64,000 bases of DNA from Clostridium gasigenes (GCF_900104115.1 NZ_FNJM01000013.1:23069-87068), one strand, 5' to 3'; positions 7,937-17,878 are shown, counted from the stretch's first letter. Program-made: numbers and translations. Notes: generated by a model not told the origin, from the letters alone.

Positions 7937-10156
7937 CTACTCTTCGTCTACGTAGTTTGTTTTCATCTCTTCTTTAACTTCTAGTAATTCATCAACTAGT
8001 TTTTTATTTGCCTTAATTTCTGTTTTTGGTGCTTCCTCTTCTTCTGTTAAATTAAAGTAGACTTCTCTATTATCTATATCTACTTTTGTACATTTAACTT
8101 TAACTACTGCTCCAAGTCTATATACTTTTTTAGTTCTTTCACCTATTAAACATAAATGAGCTTCATCATATATATAATAATCATCATCTAATTCAGTAAT
8201 ATGGACTAAACCTTCTATAGTGTTTGGTAGTTGTACAAATATACCAAATGAAGTTACTGATGATATCATTCCTTCAAATTCTTCACCTATTCTATTTTGC
8301 ATGTATTCAGCTTTCTTTAAATCATCAACTTCTCTTTCTGCTTGTTCTGCAACTCTTTCTCTTTCTGATGATTGTTTTGAAGTTTGATCAACTATTACAG
8401 CTAATTTTTCTGCTCTTTTTTCATCTATTTTAGCATTTAAATGCTCTTTTATAATTCTGTGTATTTGAAGATCTGGATATCTTCTTATTGGTGATGTAAA
8501 GTGACAGTAATATTTAGCTGCAAGACCAAAGTGACCTACACATTCTGGTGAATATTTAGCTTGCATCATTGAACGTAATAATAATTTACTTACTACTGGT
8601 TCTTCTGGTTTTCCTTTTACCTTTTCAAGTACTTCTTGCAGCAGTTTAGGTTGAACATCTTGTGTCCATCTAATTCCATATCCTAAATTATAAACAAACT
8701 CTTTAAACTTAGTTAATTTTTCTTCATCTGGTTCTTCATGAATTCTATAAACAAATGGCATATGTGCCCAATGCATATATTCTGCAACTGTTTCATTTGC
8801 TGCTAACATAAATTCTTCTATTATTTTATTAGCTATTCCTCTTTCGTAAGGCTTAATATCAACTGGTTTTCCAAGTTCATTTAATATTATTTTAGATTCT
8901 GGGAAATCAAAATCTATAGCTCCTCTTCTCATTCTTTTATTACGAAGAATTGCACAAAGCTCTTCCATATCTAAGAAATCTTGATGTAGATTTTCATATT
9001 TCTTTATAAGTTCTGCGTCTTTATCTTTTAAAATTTTAGTAACATCTGTATAAGTCATTCTTGCTGTTGTATTAATTATAGTTTCAGCTATTTCATGATC
9101 TATAATTTTTCCTGATTGATCTATTGTCATAAAGCAGCTTAATGTTAATCTATCAACACTTGGGTTTAATGAACAAATACCATTTGAAAGCTTTCTTGGT
9201 AGCATTGGTATAACTCTATCTAGTAAATAAACAGAAGTTGCTCTGTCAAATGCTTCTTTATCTAGAGGACTTTGTTCTCTAACATAATGAGTTACATCTG
9301 CAATATGAACTCCTAATTTAAATGTTCCATTTTCTAATTTTTCTATTGATACCGCATCATCTAAATCCTTAGCATCTTCTCCATCTATTGTTACCATTTT
9401 CATATTTCTTAAATCTTTTCTTCTTCTATATTCTTTATCTTCAATTGTTTCTGATACACCCTCTGCATAGCTTAATATTTTTTCAGAGAACTCTTCAGGC
9501 AGACCATATTTTTTAATTATAGTTAATATGTCAAGGCCCTTATCTCCTTTTTTACCAAGTACTTGTTCAACTACACCTTCTGGGCTTCTTCTTTGATCTG
9601 GCCATCTAGTTATTTCAACAACAACTACATCTCCATCTTCTGCTCCATTTTTATCTTTTTTAGATACGAAAATATCTTGATTTAATCTTGTATCTTCTGG
9701 AACTACAAAACCGAAGTTCTTATTACCTTCATATATACCGATAATTTTGCTGTTTCCTCTCTCAAGGATATCAACAACTTCACCTTCTCTTTTTTTAGTT
9801 CCATTTTTATCTTCTTTTGTTACTTGAACTAATATTTTATCTCCGTTCATAGCTCCATTCATAAATGAACTTGGGATAAATACATCTCTTTCACCTTCAG
9901 TTTCTGGTATTAAGAACCCAAAACCTTTTTGGTGAGCTTGAAGTTTACCTCTTACTAGTCCCATTCTTTCTGGAATCCCGAATTTATCTTTTTTAGTTCT
10001 TATTATTGTACCTTCTTTTTCCATTGTTTTTAAAGTCTTTTTAAAAGGCTTATATTCCTCTTGTGATATATCAAATACTGTTACTAGTTCTTGTATATCC
10101 ATTGGTCTGTAAGCTTCTTCCCTCATAAAGTTTAAAAGCGTTTTTTTCATTCCCAT
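7937..10156 (-). CDS. rnr: Ribonuclease R
   Basis: This 739-aa 3'-5' exoribonuclease degrades structured RNA and works with SmpB/tmRNA on defective messages. It has an N-terminal winged helix (about 1-70), two cold-shock domains (about 70-230, HQKGFGFLIPE and NKNFGFVVPED), the RNB catalytic domain with DGEDAKDLDDAVS (metal-binding aspartates, about 255-270) and a C-terminal S1 domain (GEEFEGMISSVTSFGIFV). The ATG at 10156 is chosen because GGAGG is eight bases upstream; the ATG at 10165 would touch the ribosome site. Length is normal. It lies between secG and smpB. Confidence 0.96.
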   Translation of the reverse strand: MGMKKTLLNFMREEAYRPMDIQELVTVFDISQEEYKPFKKTLKTMEKEGTIIRTKKDKFGIPERMGLVRGKLQAHQKGFGFLIPETEGERDVFIPSSFMNGAMNGDKILVQVTKEDKNGTKKREGEVVDILERGNSKIIGIYEGNKNFGFVVPEDTRLNQDIFVSKKDKNGAEDGDVVVVEITRWPDQRRSPEGVVEQVLGKKGDKGLDILTIIKKYGLPEEFSEKILSYAEGVSETIEDKEYRRRKDLRNMKMVTIDGEDAKDLDDAVSIEKLENGTFKLGVHIADVTHYVREQSPLDKEAFDRATSVYLLDRVIPMLPRKLSNGICSLNPSVDRLTLSCFMTIDQSGKIIDHEIAETIINTTARMTYTDVTKILKDKDAELIKKYENLHQDFLDMEELCAILRNKRMRRGAIDFDFPESKIILNELGKPVDIKPYERGIANKIIEEFMLAANETVAEYMHWAHMPFVYRIHEEPDEEKLTKFKEFVYNLGYGIRWTQDVQPKLLQEVLEKVKGKPEEPVVSKLLLRSMMQAKYSPECVGHFGLAAKYYCHFTSPIRRYPDLQIHRIIKEHLNAKIDEKRAEKLAVIVDQTSKQSSERERVAEQAEREVDDLKKAEYMQNRIGEEFEGMISSVTSFGIFVQLPNTIEGLVHITELDDDYYIYDEAHLCLIGERTKKVYRLGAVVKVKCTKVDIDNREVYFNLTEEEEAPKTEIKANKKLVDELLEVKEEMKTNYVDEE

Positions 10157-10247
10157 ATATTGCATTCCTCCATTTTTTATTACTTACTTAAAGTATATCC
10201 ATTATGTACTTATATTATAAATTATTCTTTTAAAATAACCTTAAAAT

Positions 10248-10278
10248 AAAAGCTACTATCATAATGATAGTAGCTTTT
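10248..10278 (-). terminator. Terminator of secG
   Basis: AAAAGCTACTATCAT pairs with ATGATAGTAGCTTTT, a perfect 15-bp inverted repeat a few bases after the secG stop codon. The exit-side tract is only weakly T-rich, so read-through into rnr is possible. Confidence 0.7.
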
Positions 10279-10285
10279 CATCATA

Positions 10286-10516
10286 CTATATTAAATTTAA
10301 TGCCACTGTAACTATTGCAAACATCGACATTGATACTACTGTTGCTCTTGCAAGCATAACTTCTTTAGTTTTAGTTTTGTTTTTCGAGAAAAATGTTTCA
10401 GTTGTTCCACCTTGAATTAATCCACTTAGGGCATCTGCCTTACTTGGTTGCATTAATATTGTTACTACAACTATTAAACCTAAAATCATTTCTAATACTA
10501 GCAGAAAATTTTTCAT
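10286..10516 (-). CDS. secG: Preprotein translocase subunit SecG
   Basis: This 76-aa membrane protein is the small third subunit of the SecYEG channel. Two hydrophobic helices (about 4-24 and 52-74) flank a polar loop with LSGLIQGGTTETFFSKNK, the family signature. The ATG at 10516 follows GGGAGG; the longer frame is not needed. It sits upstream of rnr and smpB, a conserved order in Firmicutes. Confidence 0.95.
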   Translation of the reverse strand: MKNFLLVLEMILGLIVVVTILMQPSKADALSGLIQGGTTETFFSKNKTKTKEVMLARATVVSMSMFAIVTVALNLI

Positions 10517-10564
10517 ACTTATACCTCCCACTGTCTCTTCCGATTTACATTTTTATATAAGCCT

Positions 10565-10593
10565 ATAATATCATACTACATATTAAAAAACAA
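10565..10593 (-). promoter_or_regulatory. Candidate sigma-A promoter of secG
   Basis: On the minus strand TTGTTT (10593-10588) and TATTAT (10570-10565) are 17 bp apart, 48 bp upstream of the secG start. Confidence 0.6.
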
Positions 10594-10637
10594 GTATTTA
10601 GTTACATTTTTCTCCATTTAAGGTAGCATAGATTTTT

Positions 10638-10664
10638 TTAACTACTAATTTCTATAGTAGTTAA
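10638..10664. repeat. Short perfect inverted repeat upstream of the secG promoter
   Basis: TTAACTACTA and TAGTAGTTAA pair over 10 bp with a 7-nt loop. It lies between the eno terminator and the secG promoter and lacks a T-run. It could be an operator or a decayed repeat. Confidence 0.5.
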
Positions 10665-10715
10665 CCTATTTACCTTTAAAATATAGTTATTCATAATCTA
10701 TATACTAGAAAAAAT

Positions 10716-10739
10716 AAAAAGTGGCTTTCACCACTTTTT
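10716..10739 (-). terminator. Terminator of eno
   Basis: A 9-bp stem AAAAAGTGG/CCACTTTTT lies shortly downstream of the enolase stop codon, with T residues on both sides. Confidence 0.85.
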
Positions 10740-10781
10740 ATAATAAATCCTATTGAAAATATAAATTTTAATTATATTAAC

Positions 10782-12089
<1,308 letters not shown>

Positions 12090-12146
12090 CTAAATATTTT
12101 GATTTTAGTTATATTTCAAAATAACATTTTCATCTATTCATATACT

Positions 12147-12165
12147 CTTTTTTGAAAGTGCCTTA
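12147..12165. repeat. Dispersed palindromic element, half copy in the eno leader
   Basis: CTTTTTTGAAAGTGCCTTA matches the right end of several better copies (for example 42878-42933). The left half is not recognisable. Confidence 0.4.
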
Positions 12166-12230
12166 TATAATTTGATGAAAAACGATACTTCTTTATTATC
12201 TTCTAAATAATTTATTATTATTATAATAAT

Positions 12231-12288
12231 TAGATATTTTTTTTAATAACTAGTCAGATTCTAATTTATTTTCCTTCAACTTCCTTAA
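12231..12288. repeat. Dispersed palindromic element, copy 5 in the eno leader
   Basis: It has a TAATAACTAGTCAGATTCTA core like copies 3 and 23, and lies within a few bases of the predicted eno transcription start, so it would be in the 5' leader. Confidence 0.6.
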
Positions 12289-12292
12289 TTCT

Positions 12293-12321
12293 ATTATAGT
12301 GATTATTATTCTCTTTTGCAA
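12293..12321 (-). promoter_or_regulatory. Sigma-A promoter of eno
   Basis: On the minus strand TTGCAA (12321-12316) and TATAAT (12298-12293) are 17 bp apart. This predicts a leader of about 210 nt before the eno start. Confidence 0.8.
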
Positions 12322-12372
12322 TATATAATCAATTAATATTTTTAACCACTTTATATTTTTGCTTTAATATAA

Positions 12373-12420
12373 ATATAAGGCGTATAAAATGACTATAGAG
12401 TCCTTTTATACGCCTTATAT
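12373..12420 (-). terminator. Terminator of the PC4-like gene
   Basis: A 17-bp perfect stem (ATATAAGGCGTATAAAA and its complement) lies just downstream of the gene ending at 12434. It also insulates the eno promoter. Confidence 0.85.
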
Positions 12421-12433
12421 TTCACATAGTTAT

Positions 12434-12673
12434 TTAATCTATTTCTAATTCATCAATATCAACTTGATTTAAAATTTCTTTTAATTGTTTTAACTCTTCT
12501 TTATTTAATGTTATTCCTTTTCCCATCTGCTCATGATTTTCATCCCATTCACGAATATCTATTTTCGGCTTTTTATTGTTCCAAGTCATTACATTAATTT
12601 CTCTATTCCAACCTTTTGCACTTTGTGATATAGTACCTAAATTATTTTTAATATCAAATTTAAAATCTGCCAT
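12434..12673 (-). CDS. YdbC-like PC4-domain single-stranded nucleic acid-binding protein
   Basis: This 79-aa protein resembles bacterial YdbC/PC4-like proteins, which form dimers that bind single-stranded DNA or RNA. The beta-rich core contains GWNREINVMTWNNKKPKIDIREWDE, and a C-terminal helix carries LNKEELKQLKEILNQ. I chose the ATG at 12673 because AAAGGAG lies upstream; the longer frame extends into the leader. It is a single-gene unit with its own terminator. The family is known from structure, but its cellular role is poorly defined. Confidence 0.82.
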   Translation of the reverse strand: MADFKFDIKNNLGTISQSAKGWNREINVMTWNNKKPKIDIREWDENHEQMGKGITLNKEELKQLKEILNQVDIDELEID

Positions 12674-12801
12674 CTTTATCGCTCCTTTATACATCTCTTG
12701 TATCATACCTTGTGACTCTATTTCCTATCATTATATGTTACACTATTATAGTTCATTTTACAGAGACTCGCAACTATTCTGACTACTTCTATATTTTTCA
12801 A

Positions 12802-12966
12802 TATAAATTAACACAGGCTCAGTTAGCTAATAATTTAGGTGTTACTCGCCAAACAATCATAGCTATAGAAAATGATAAGTATAATCCAAGCTTAGTATTA
12901 GCTATGCAGTTGTCAAAATACTTAAATACTACAGTTGAAGAGTTATTTACATTAGCATATAAATAA
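12802..12966 (+). pseudogene. Remnant of a small Xre-family HTH regulator
   Basis: From 12802 the frame encodes YKLTQAQLANNLGVTRQTI followed by IENDKYNPSLVLAMQLSKYL, a near-perfect match to the common 65-70 aa Xre/YozG-like regulators. The normal N-terminal helix and start codon are missing: upstream residues in frame (SDYFYIF) do not resemble the family and no ribosome site is present. I read it as a 5'-truncated gene. The related intact gene at 15938-16165 is a useful comparison. Use of a distant upstream start cannot be fully excluded. Confidence 0.75.
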
Positions 12967-12994
12967 AATTTTGACTTTATTATTGAGATATTAT

Positions 12995-13029
12995 AAAAAG
13001 CATACTTTTAATAAAAAAGTATGCTTTTT
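12995..13029. terminator. Bidirectional terminator between the HTH remnant and the chemoreceptor
   Basis: AAAAAGCATACTTTT pairs with AAAAGTATGCTTTTT, with T-runs on both strands. It serves the minus-strand chemoreceptor ending at 13033 and the plus-strand remnant. Confidence 0.9.
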
Positions 13030-13032
13030 TCC

Positions 13033-14766
13033 TTAAATCTTAAATTTTTGTACCAATTCATCAAGCTTTTGTGCAAGTTCTGCTTGAATTTGTGATGTTT
13101 GTGCTACTTGCTCCATAGCTTTTGATGTTTCATCAATACTAATTTGAATCTCTCCTGTACGCTCTGCAGAAAGCTGTGAATTTTCTGCAAGAATTTGAAC
13201 TGCCTCACTAACTTGACCTACTGTTGCTTCTACCTCTTCTGACATAGCCGCAATTTCTTCTGACATGGCGCTTACAAATTCCCCATCTTCACCATATTGT
13301 TTTCCTGATTGTGAATATTGTTCCAAAACAGGTTCAATATTTTCTATAATGAATTTAAGTACGTCATTGCTATTTTCCGATAAATTCTTGAATGCATATT
13401 GAACTTTTACTATTGTACTTTGAATTGTATTTACAGTTTCTGAGGATTGTTCTGCAAGTCTTCTTACTTCATCTGCAACTACTGCAAATCCTCTTCCTTG
13501 TTCTCCAGCTCTAGCAGCTTCAATGGCTGCATTTAACGCAAGTAAATTAGTTTGTGATGAAATTGCTGAAATTGCATCAGCCATAACTTTTATTTCATCT
13601 ACAACTTTTCCATCTTCTATAGCTCTTAATATATTTTTTTCCTTTTCTTTATAAATACTATTACTTTTTTCCAATGCATTTTGCGCCGCTATTTGAACTT
13701 CTTTAGCTTTTTCCTTAATTTTACCAGCATTTTCGCTACCCTCCATAGCCTTTGAAGATAGTTCTTCCATACTAGAGTTAACTTCCTCAACAGATGCAGT
13801 TATTTCTTCGGATGTAGCACTAGCATCTTGAGCAGATTTATTTATTTCAACTGTTGAATTATCTATAATTTCTATTTTAGATGTTATCTCCTGAACTGTA
13901 GCTGAAAGTTCTTCAGCAGATGCACTCATATCAGAAGAATTGCTTAGTATTTCTTTTACTAACTCTTTAATATTCTCCTGTGCAATATTTAACGCATTCC
14001 CAGTTTGTCCAAATTCATCTTTTATTGTAATAGTAATTGGAGTTGAAAAATCATACACAGCTAAACTATTAGCTAAATCTTTTATTTTATTTAATGGAAT
14101 TATTATATTTCTACTTAATATATAAGCCATAAAAATTATAATTAAAAATCCTATAGTTGTATATATTATAATTGTATTCCTAGCATGGCTAAATTCAGCT
14201 ATGTTATTTGAATTTCCTTGCTGCGCTAATTTTATATTTATATCAATTAATTTATCTATTTTCTCAAAAGCAGTAACTCTCATTGGCGTTACCTCTAAAT
14301 AATACCCCTTAACTGCTTCCTCATATTTATTACCGCTCACCAGTTCAATGACATTATTTCTTGTTTCTCTATATTTTGCTAAGTCATTCTTAAAAGTTTC
14401 ATAGGTTTCTGTTTCTTCTTTTGCTATATCAGCATTTGATTCATCTGGTATACTTTCATATTCATCTTGCAATTTTTTATTTTTATTGGTTAGTTCATCT
14501 ATAGCCTTTATTTGCTCATCTAATTTTGATTTATCTCTTTCAAAAACAATTCTAAGCATATTATTACTAATTTCATTTATATTTATTTTCATTTCCTTCA
14601 AAGCACTAATGGACGCTACATTACTGGTATATATATACTCAGAACCTGCATTTATCTTTGATGAGCTTAATATACCCTCACCTCCTATTACAACCATAAA
14701 AATACAAACTACTGAAAATACTGATATAAGTTTTTTCTTTACACTTAAATTTAAAAATAATTTCAT
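13033..14766 (-). CDS. Methyl-accepting chemotaxis protein
   Basis: This 577-aa transducer has an N-terminal membrane helix (about 11-30), an extracytoplasmic four-helix-bundle sensor (about 35-200), a second helix (about 203-222), a HAMP domain (about 222-275) and a long coiled-coil signalling domain. The hairpin tip is the conserved segment around [20 protein letters not shown] and [27 protein letters not shown] precedes the ATG. It is monocistronic with its own terminator and no chemotaxis genes nearby. The ligand is unknown. Confidence 0.95.
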   Translation of the reverse strand: MKLFLNLSVKKKLISVFSVVCIFMVVIGGEGILSSSKINAGSEYIYTSNVASISALKEMKININEISNNMLRIVFERDKSKLDEQIKAIDELTNKNKKLQDEYESIPDESNADIAKEETETYETFKNDLAKYRETRNNVIELVSGNKYEEAVKGYYLEVTPMRVTAFEKIDKLIDINIKLAQQGNSNNIAEFSHARNTIIIYTTIGFLIIIFMAYILSRNIIIPLNKIKDLANSLAVYDFSTPITITIKDEFGQTGNALNIAQENIKELVKEILSNSSDMSASAEELSATVQEITSKIEIIDNSTVEINKSAQDASATSEEITASVEEVNSSMEELSSKAMEGSENAGKIKEKAKEVQIAAQNALEKSNSIYKEKEKNILRAIEDGKVVDEIKVMADAISAISSQTNLLALNAAIEAARAGEQGRGFAVVADEVRRLAEQSSETVNTIQSTIVKVQYAFKNLSENSNDVLKFIIENIEPVLEQYSQSGKQYGEDGEFVSAMSEEIAAMSEEVEATVGQVSEAVQILAENSQLSAERTGEIQISIDETSKAMEQVAQTSQIQAELAQKLDELVQKFKI

Positions 14767-14912
14767 TTTAACTCTCCTTTTCTTTTTCCATTATAATAAT
14801 TTATAAACTAATAAAGTTTCCATGGATTTTAATTGTATTTATAGATAATATAGTCATGATCATATACTGTATTTTCTATAAACAACTATTTTTTTTACAT
14901 ATATTCACTTAT

Positions 14913-14940
14913 ATTATACATTTTTTGACCTTTACCTCAA
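14913..14940 (-). promoter_or_regulatory. Candidate promoter of the chemoreceptor gene
   Basis: On the minus strand TTGAGG (14940-14935) and TATAAT (14918-14913) are 16 bp apart, giving a leader of about 140 nt. The rest of 14941-15129 shows nothing I can name. Confidence 0.6.
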
Positions 14941-15129
14941 CTTTACACTCGTTTGTATTATATTACAACATTTTTTTGCAATTCCACTTCCATTTTCTAT
15001 TATTTCGATAGACTTTATTTAAAGTACTATTATTAGACTCCTGAAATTACTCAAAATTGAGCCATCTTTACTAAAAATACTCTCGTAGATATATTAATAA
15101 TAATATTATTTAATTTCACTAAATAAAAA

Positions 15130-15170
15130 AGCAAATTAATCAATCTTATAATAAGATCGATTAATTTGCT
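15130..15170 (-). terminator. Terminator of the CBS-domain gene
   Basis: AGCAAATTAATC-A-ATCTTAT pairs with its near-perfect complement, with TTTTTT on the minus-strand exit side. It lies after the out-of-frame continuation of the CBS gene, suggesting the transcript originally ended here. Confidence 0.85.
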
Positions 15171-15207
15171 CTAATTTACAAATTAAAAATTGTATAGTAA
15201 TATATTG

Positions 15208-15313
15208 TTAAATTCCCTTCCCTGAATCTGTAACTTCAATTAATTCCATTGGAAATGCTTCAAATATTTTCTGACTTAATAAATATTCATTTTCAAATCT
15301 TATTACCCAAGCC
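15208..15313 (-). other. Out-of-frame continuation of the CBS-domain gene
   Basis: After the stop at 15314, the +1 frame stays open for about 40 codons (LPLTIIKAWVIRFENEY, then LSQKIFEAFPMELIEVTD) and ends with TAA at 15208, close to the terminator. Composition looks coding. Removing one T from the T7 run (15342-15336 on the minus strand) joins it to the CBS frame. Confidence 0.6.
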
Positions 15314-15724
15314 TTAATTATTGTTAATGGTAGTGAAAAAAATATTTTTCTCTTTATCAAGAAAGTAGTCTAATAAATCCTCAATACTAACAACACCCAT
15401 AATTTTCTCATTTTCAACTATAGGCATAGAAATAATACCATTTTCTCTTAAACGTTTAGCCCCTGTTAAAACATCTTCATCAGCTTGTGCAAGTACTACA
15501 GACTTTGACATAACCCATTCAACAGGGCAACTATCATAATGACCAGGAGTTATCCTAAATCTATATATATCAGCTTTAACAACCATACCTACTAAATTAT
15601 TATAATCATCAACTACAGGAATACCATTAATATTGAGATTGTTCATTACTTGTAAAACTTCATCTATGGTATCGTTTACTTTAACCGTGTTATTTTGTAA
15701 TTTTACAATATCGCCTATTTTCAT
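15314..15724 (-). CDS. CBS-domain pair protein, probably frameshifted at its C terminus
   Basis: This 136-aa protein has two CBS motifs (about 4-58 with INGIPVVDDYNNLVGMVVKADI, and about 72-125 with NGIISMPIVENEKIMGVVSIEDLL), which typically bind adenosyl nucleotides and sense energy state. GAGGGGATG precedes the ATG. The frame ends in a low-complexity FFTTINNN tail right after a T7 run, and a coding-like stretch continues in another frame to 15208. The native product may be about 170 aa. The divergent neighbour is a small HTH regulator. No partner enzyme is evident. Confidence 0.85.
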   Translation of the reverse strand: MKIGDIVKLQNNTVKVNDTIDEVLQVMNNLNINGIPVVDDYNNLVGMVVKADIYRFRITPGHYDSCPVEWVMSKSVVLAQADEDVLTGAKRLRENGIISMPIVENEKIMGVVSIEDLLDYFLDKEKNIFFTTINNN

Positions 15725-15787
15725 AATATCATCCCCTCTTCTTTAATAAACATTATATAAGTTTTACTAATGTATCATACTAATATA

Positions 15788-15827
15788 TTACTATAAAACT
15801 GAATATTTTACTATAGAACTGAATATT
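15788..15827. repeat. Two tandem 20-bp direct repeats between the CBS and HTH genes
   Basis: TTACTATAAAACTGAATATT (15788-15807) is followed without a gap by a copy with one mismatch (15808-15827). They lie in the divergent intergenic region, about 65-105 bp upstream of the CBS start. A regulator-binding function is inferred; the HTH gene alongside is the first candidate. Confidence 0.7.
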
Positions 15828-15937
15828 ATAAATATCTATTATGCACTTTTTTTGAAAATTATTTTTTGCTAATTATATACTATATTTGACATATATTAAG
15901 TTATAACATACAATTTAATTATAGAAAGGGTGATATA

Positions 15938-16165
15938 ATGAAAAACAAAAAAATGAAGATTTCGAGAATAGAGTGCGATGTATCTCAGGCACAACTAGCA
16001 GAACAGGTTGGTGTTACAAGGCAAACAATCAGTATGATCGAATCAGGAAATTATAATCCAACTTTAAATTTATGTATTTCGATTTGCAGAGCATTAAACA
16101 AAACTTTAAACGATCTATTTTGGGTGGGGAATGAAAATGCACTTATTTACGAAGATAACGAGTAA
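15938..16165 (+). CDS. Small Xre-family HTH transcriptional regulator
   Basis: This 75-aa protein is almost entirely an HTH domain: VSQAQLAEQVGVTRQTISMI (about 15-34) followed by ESGNYNPTLNLCISICRALNK. The ribosome site AAAGGGTG precedes the ATG. It is one of the few plus-strand genes and is divergent from the CBS gene. Proteins of this type often repress their own promoter. The tandem direct repeats at 15788-15827 are a possible target. The terminator at 16198-16232 follows. Confidence 0.88.
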   Translation: MKNKKMKISRIECDVSQAQLAEQVGVTRQTISMIESGNYNPTLNLCISICRALNKTLNDLFWVGNENALIYEDNE

Positions 16166-16197
16166 ATATTACCGTCTCATTATTCTTATTAAGACTA

Positions 16198-16232
16198 AAA
16201 AAACAAGCATTAATTACAATGCTTGTTTTTTT
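16198..16232. terminator. Bidirectional terminator between the HTH and kinase-like genes
   Basis: AAAAAACAAGCATT pairs with AATGCTTGTTTTTT, a 14-bp stem with T-runs on both strands, between convergent genes. Confidence 0.9.
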
Positions 16233-16241
16233 GAAAATAAT

Positions 16242-16826
16242 TTACTCTAATTCATATAAATATTGTTTCATTTTCTTTTCCCAATCTTCCCAGCTTCTTT
16301 TATCTATATCTTTTATATAATCTAAAAAACTATCTAGACAATCTAATTTTTTTAAGCCTTTCATTAAATGTCTTGGATAAGTAACCTTCCTTTTATAACA
16401 CTCTTTTGGATCAATTACTTTTATACTTAAGCTTTCTTTAACATAAATATCCCTACATCTCATATCTAACTTAGTGAATTTCAATTTTTTGAATTCATTT
16501 ATAAGTTTATATAAGTTTTTAGCTAGTTCACGGCTCATACCATTTTTTTTAATAAAGTCATCTAGCCTTTCTCCGCCTATTTTTTCTCTTACCATATACA
16601 ACTGTCCAATATTATACACATGAGGAAAATATGTAGATTTACTTACCTGTTTTAAAATTTCTGCTTCTTCTCTACATACTTTAGCTTCTTGAAATATTTT
16701 TATAGCCTTATTTTCAGGTAGTTCATATACTATCCCATTATGTCCTTCCCCTAAAAATACTGCTTTTCTAAATAACTTTTCTGTTTCTTTATCAAAATCT
16801 GCTGAATAAGCATAAGTCCTAACCAT
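16242..16826 (-). CDS. Small protein-kinase-like protein, atypical
   Basis: This 194-aa protein begins like a eukaryotic-type kinase: a glycine-loop-like FLGEGHNGIVYEL (about 26-38) and AIKIF with the likely nucleotide-binding Lys (about 47), then an Glu-rich helix. The catalytic loop is abnormal: KLDMRCRDIYVKE in place of HRDxKxxN, and VIDPKE in place of DFG. The membrane and sensor domains of PASTA kinases are absent. ATG at 16826 follows AGGGTGG. It lies 59 bp after a histidine kinase gene, so it may be last in that operon. It could be an active small-molecule or RIO-like kinase, or a pseudokinase. Confidence 0.7.
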   Translation of the reverse strand: MVRTYAYSADFDKETEKLFRKAVFLGEGHNGIVYELPENKAIKIFQEAKVCREEAEILKQVSKSTYFPHVYNIGQLYMVREKIGGERLDDFIKKNGMSRELAKNLYKLINEFKKLKFTKLDMRCRDIYVKESLSIKVIDPKECYKRKVTYPRHLMKGLKKLDCLDSFLDYIKDIDKRSWEDWEKKMKQYLYELE

Positions 16827-16885
16827 TTGTCCCACCCTATTTTAATTGTTTGTATATTATATTAATGTTTTTTTAAATTTATAAC

Positions 16886-17776
16886 TTATTTTCTCCAGCT
16901 TATACTTATTACTAAATTTTCATTTAATAATTTTGCTTCTATATTATTACCCAGATTTTCAACAAAGGCTTTTGTTATCGATAACCCAAGGCCTGTATTT
17001 TTATCACTTCTAGATTTATTTGCTGTGAAAAATCTTTCAAACATTTTATTTATATCTTCCTGTACTAAATTAGGAGCATAATTTATAAACTCAGTTATTA
17101 TAAATTCATCCTCTTCTTTTAATGTTATTTTTGTATATTTATCTCCATACTTTAAAATATTACTTATTAAATTAGAAAACACACGGTTTATTGCATTTTT
17201 ATCCGATATTATATAGGATGTATTTTCTTGTATTTCTATAATTGGTTCCATAAATTTTTCTGCAAATTCATTATAAAACAAGGCTATATTTTCACATAAA
17301 ACATTAGCTAAATTAATTTTACTAAGGTTAAAATTATATTCATTACCTTCAATCCTAGATAAATCATAAAAACTTGTTATTAATGTTTGTAATACATTGG
17401 TTCTTTTTTCAACTATATCTATATACTTACTCTTCTCTTCTTCAGTTACCTCTTCATCTTTAATAAGTTGAATATATCCCATAATAGAAGTTAATGGAGT
17501 TCTCAAATCGTGAGCCATATTTTCAATACTTTGTTTTAGTTCAAGTTCAACTTCCTTTTTCTTAACATTTACTTTTTGATTTTCATCATATAATTTATTT
17601 ATATTTACTACTAGTTGCTCTATATGTCTATCTGTTGTTTTAATTCTAATATTTCTATATTCACTATGATTCTTTTTTATCTCGCTTGAAACAGCTTTTA
17701 TCTCTTTCTTTAAATTAATAATATACATAAAAAGAATAATAACTGCTACTACTAACATTATTATTAAAAATATCAT
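16886..17776 (-). CDS. Sensor histidine kinase with one membrane helix
   Basis: This 296-aa kinase has a single N-terminal membrane segment (about 2-21), a short coiled coil, a HisKA domain with MAHDLRTPLTSIMGY (phospho-His about 88) and an HATPase domain (N box NRVFSNLISNILKYG, G box NTGLGLSITKAFV). It lacks an extracellular sensor, as do intramembrane-sensing kinases that work with ABC transporters. GGAGGTGG precedes the ATG. Its response regulator is probably the gene at 19939, with the ABC transporter genes between them. Confidence 0.93.
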   Translation of the reverse strand: MIFLIIMLVVAVIILFMYIINLKKEIKAVSSEIKKNHSEYRNIRIKTTDRHIEQLVVNINKLYDENQKVNVKKKEVELELKQSIENMAHDLRTPLTSIMGYIQLIKDEEVTEEEKSKYIDIVEKRTNVLQTLITSFYDLSRIEGNEYNFNLSKINLANVLCENIALFYNEFAEKFMEPIIEIQENTSYIISDKNAINRVFSNLISNILKYGDKYTKITLKEEDEFIITEFINYAPNLVQEDINKMFERFFTANKSRSDKNTGLGLSITKAFVENLGNNIEAKLLNENLVISISWRK

Positions 17777-17814
17777 TGCTCCACCTCCAATACCTCTCTA
17801 TTTTTTATTAATAT

Positions 17815-17877
17815 TAATCATCTCCAAATAAATAACAAGTCATTATTTTGTCTTGTTATTTATTTTTCAATGCCTTA
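17815..17877. repeat. Dispersed palindromic element, copy 6
   Basis: AAATAAATAACAAG and CTTGTTATTTATTT form the arms, ending in CAATGCCTTA. It begins 39 bp upstream of the histidine kinase start and ends one base before the permease stop codon, inside a presumed operon. Confidence 0.88.
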
Positions 17878-17878
17878 T

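Noticed and set aside
8224..8433. Plus-strand ORF inside rnr
   Set aside because: It is the reverse-strand shadow of a well-supported coding region; composition is Leu/Phe-rich low complexity and there is no ribosome site. Similar antisense ORFs elsewhere were left out for the same reason.
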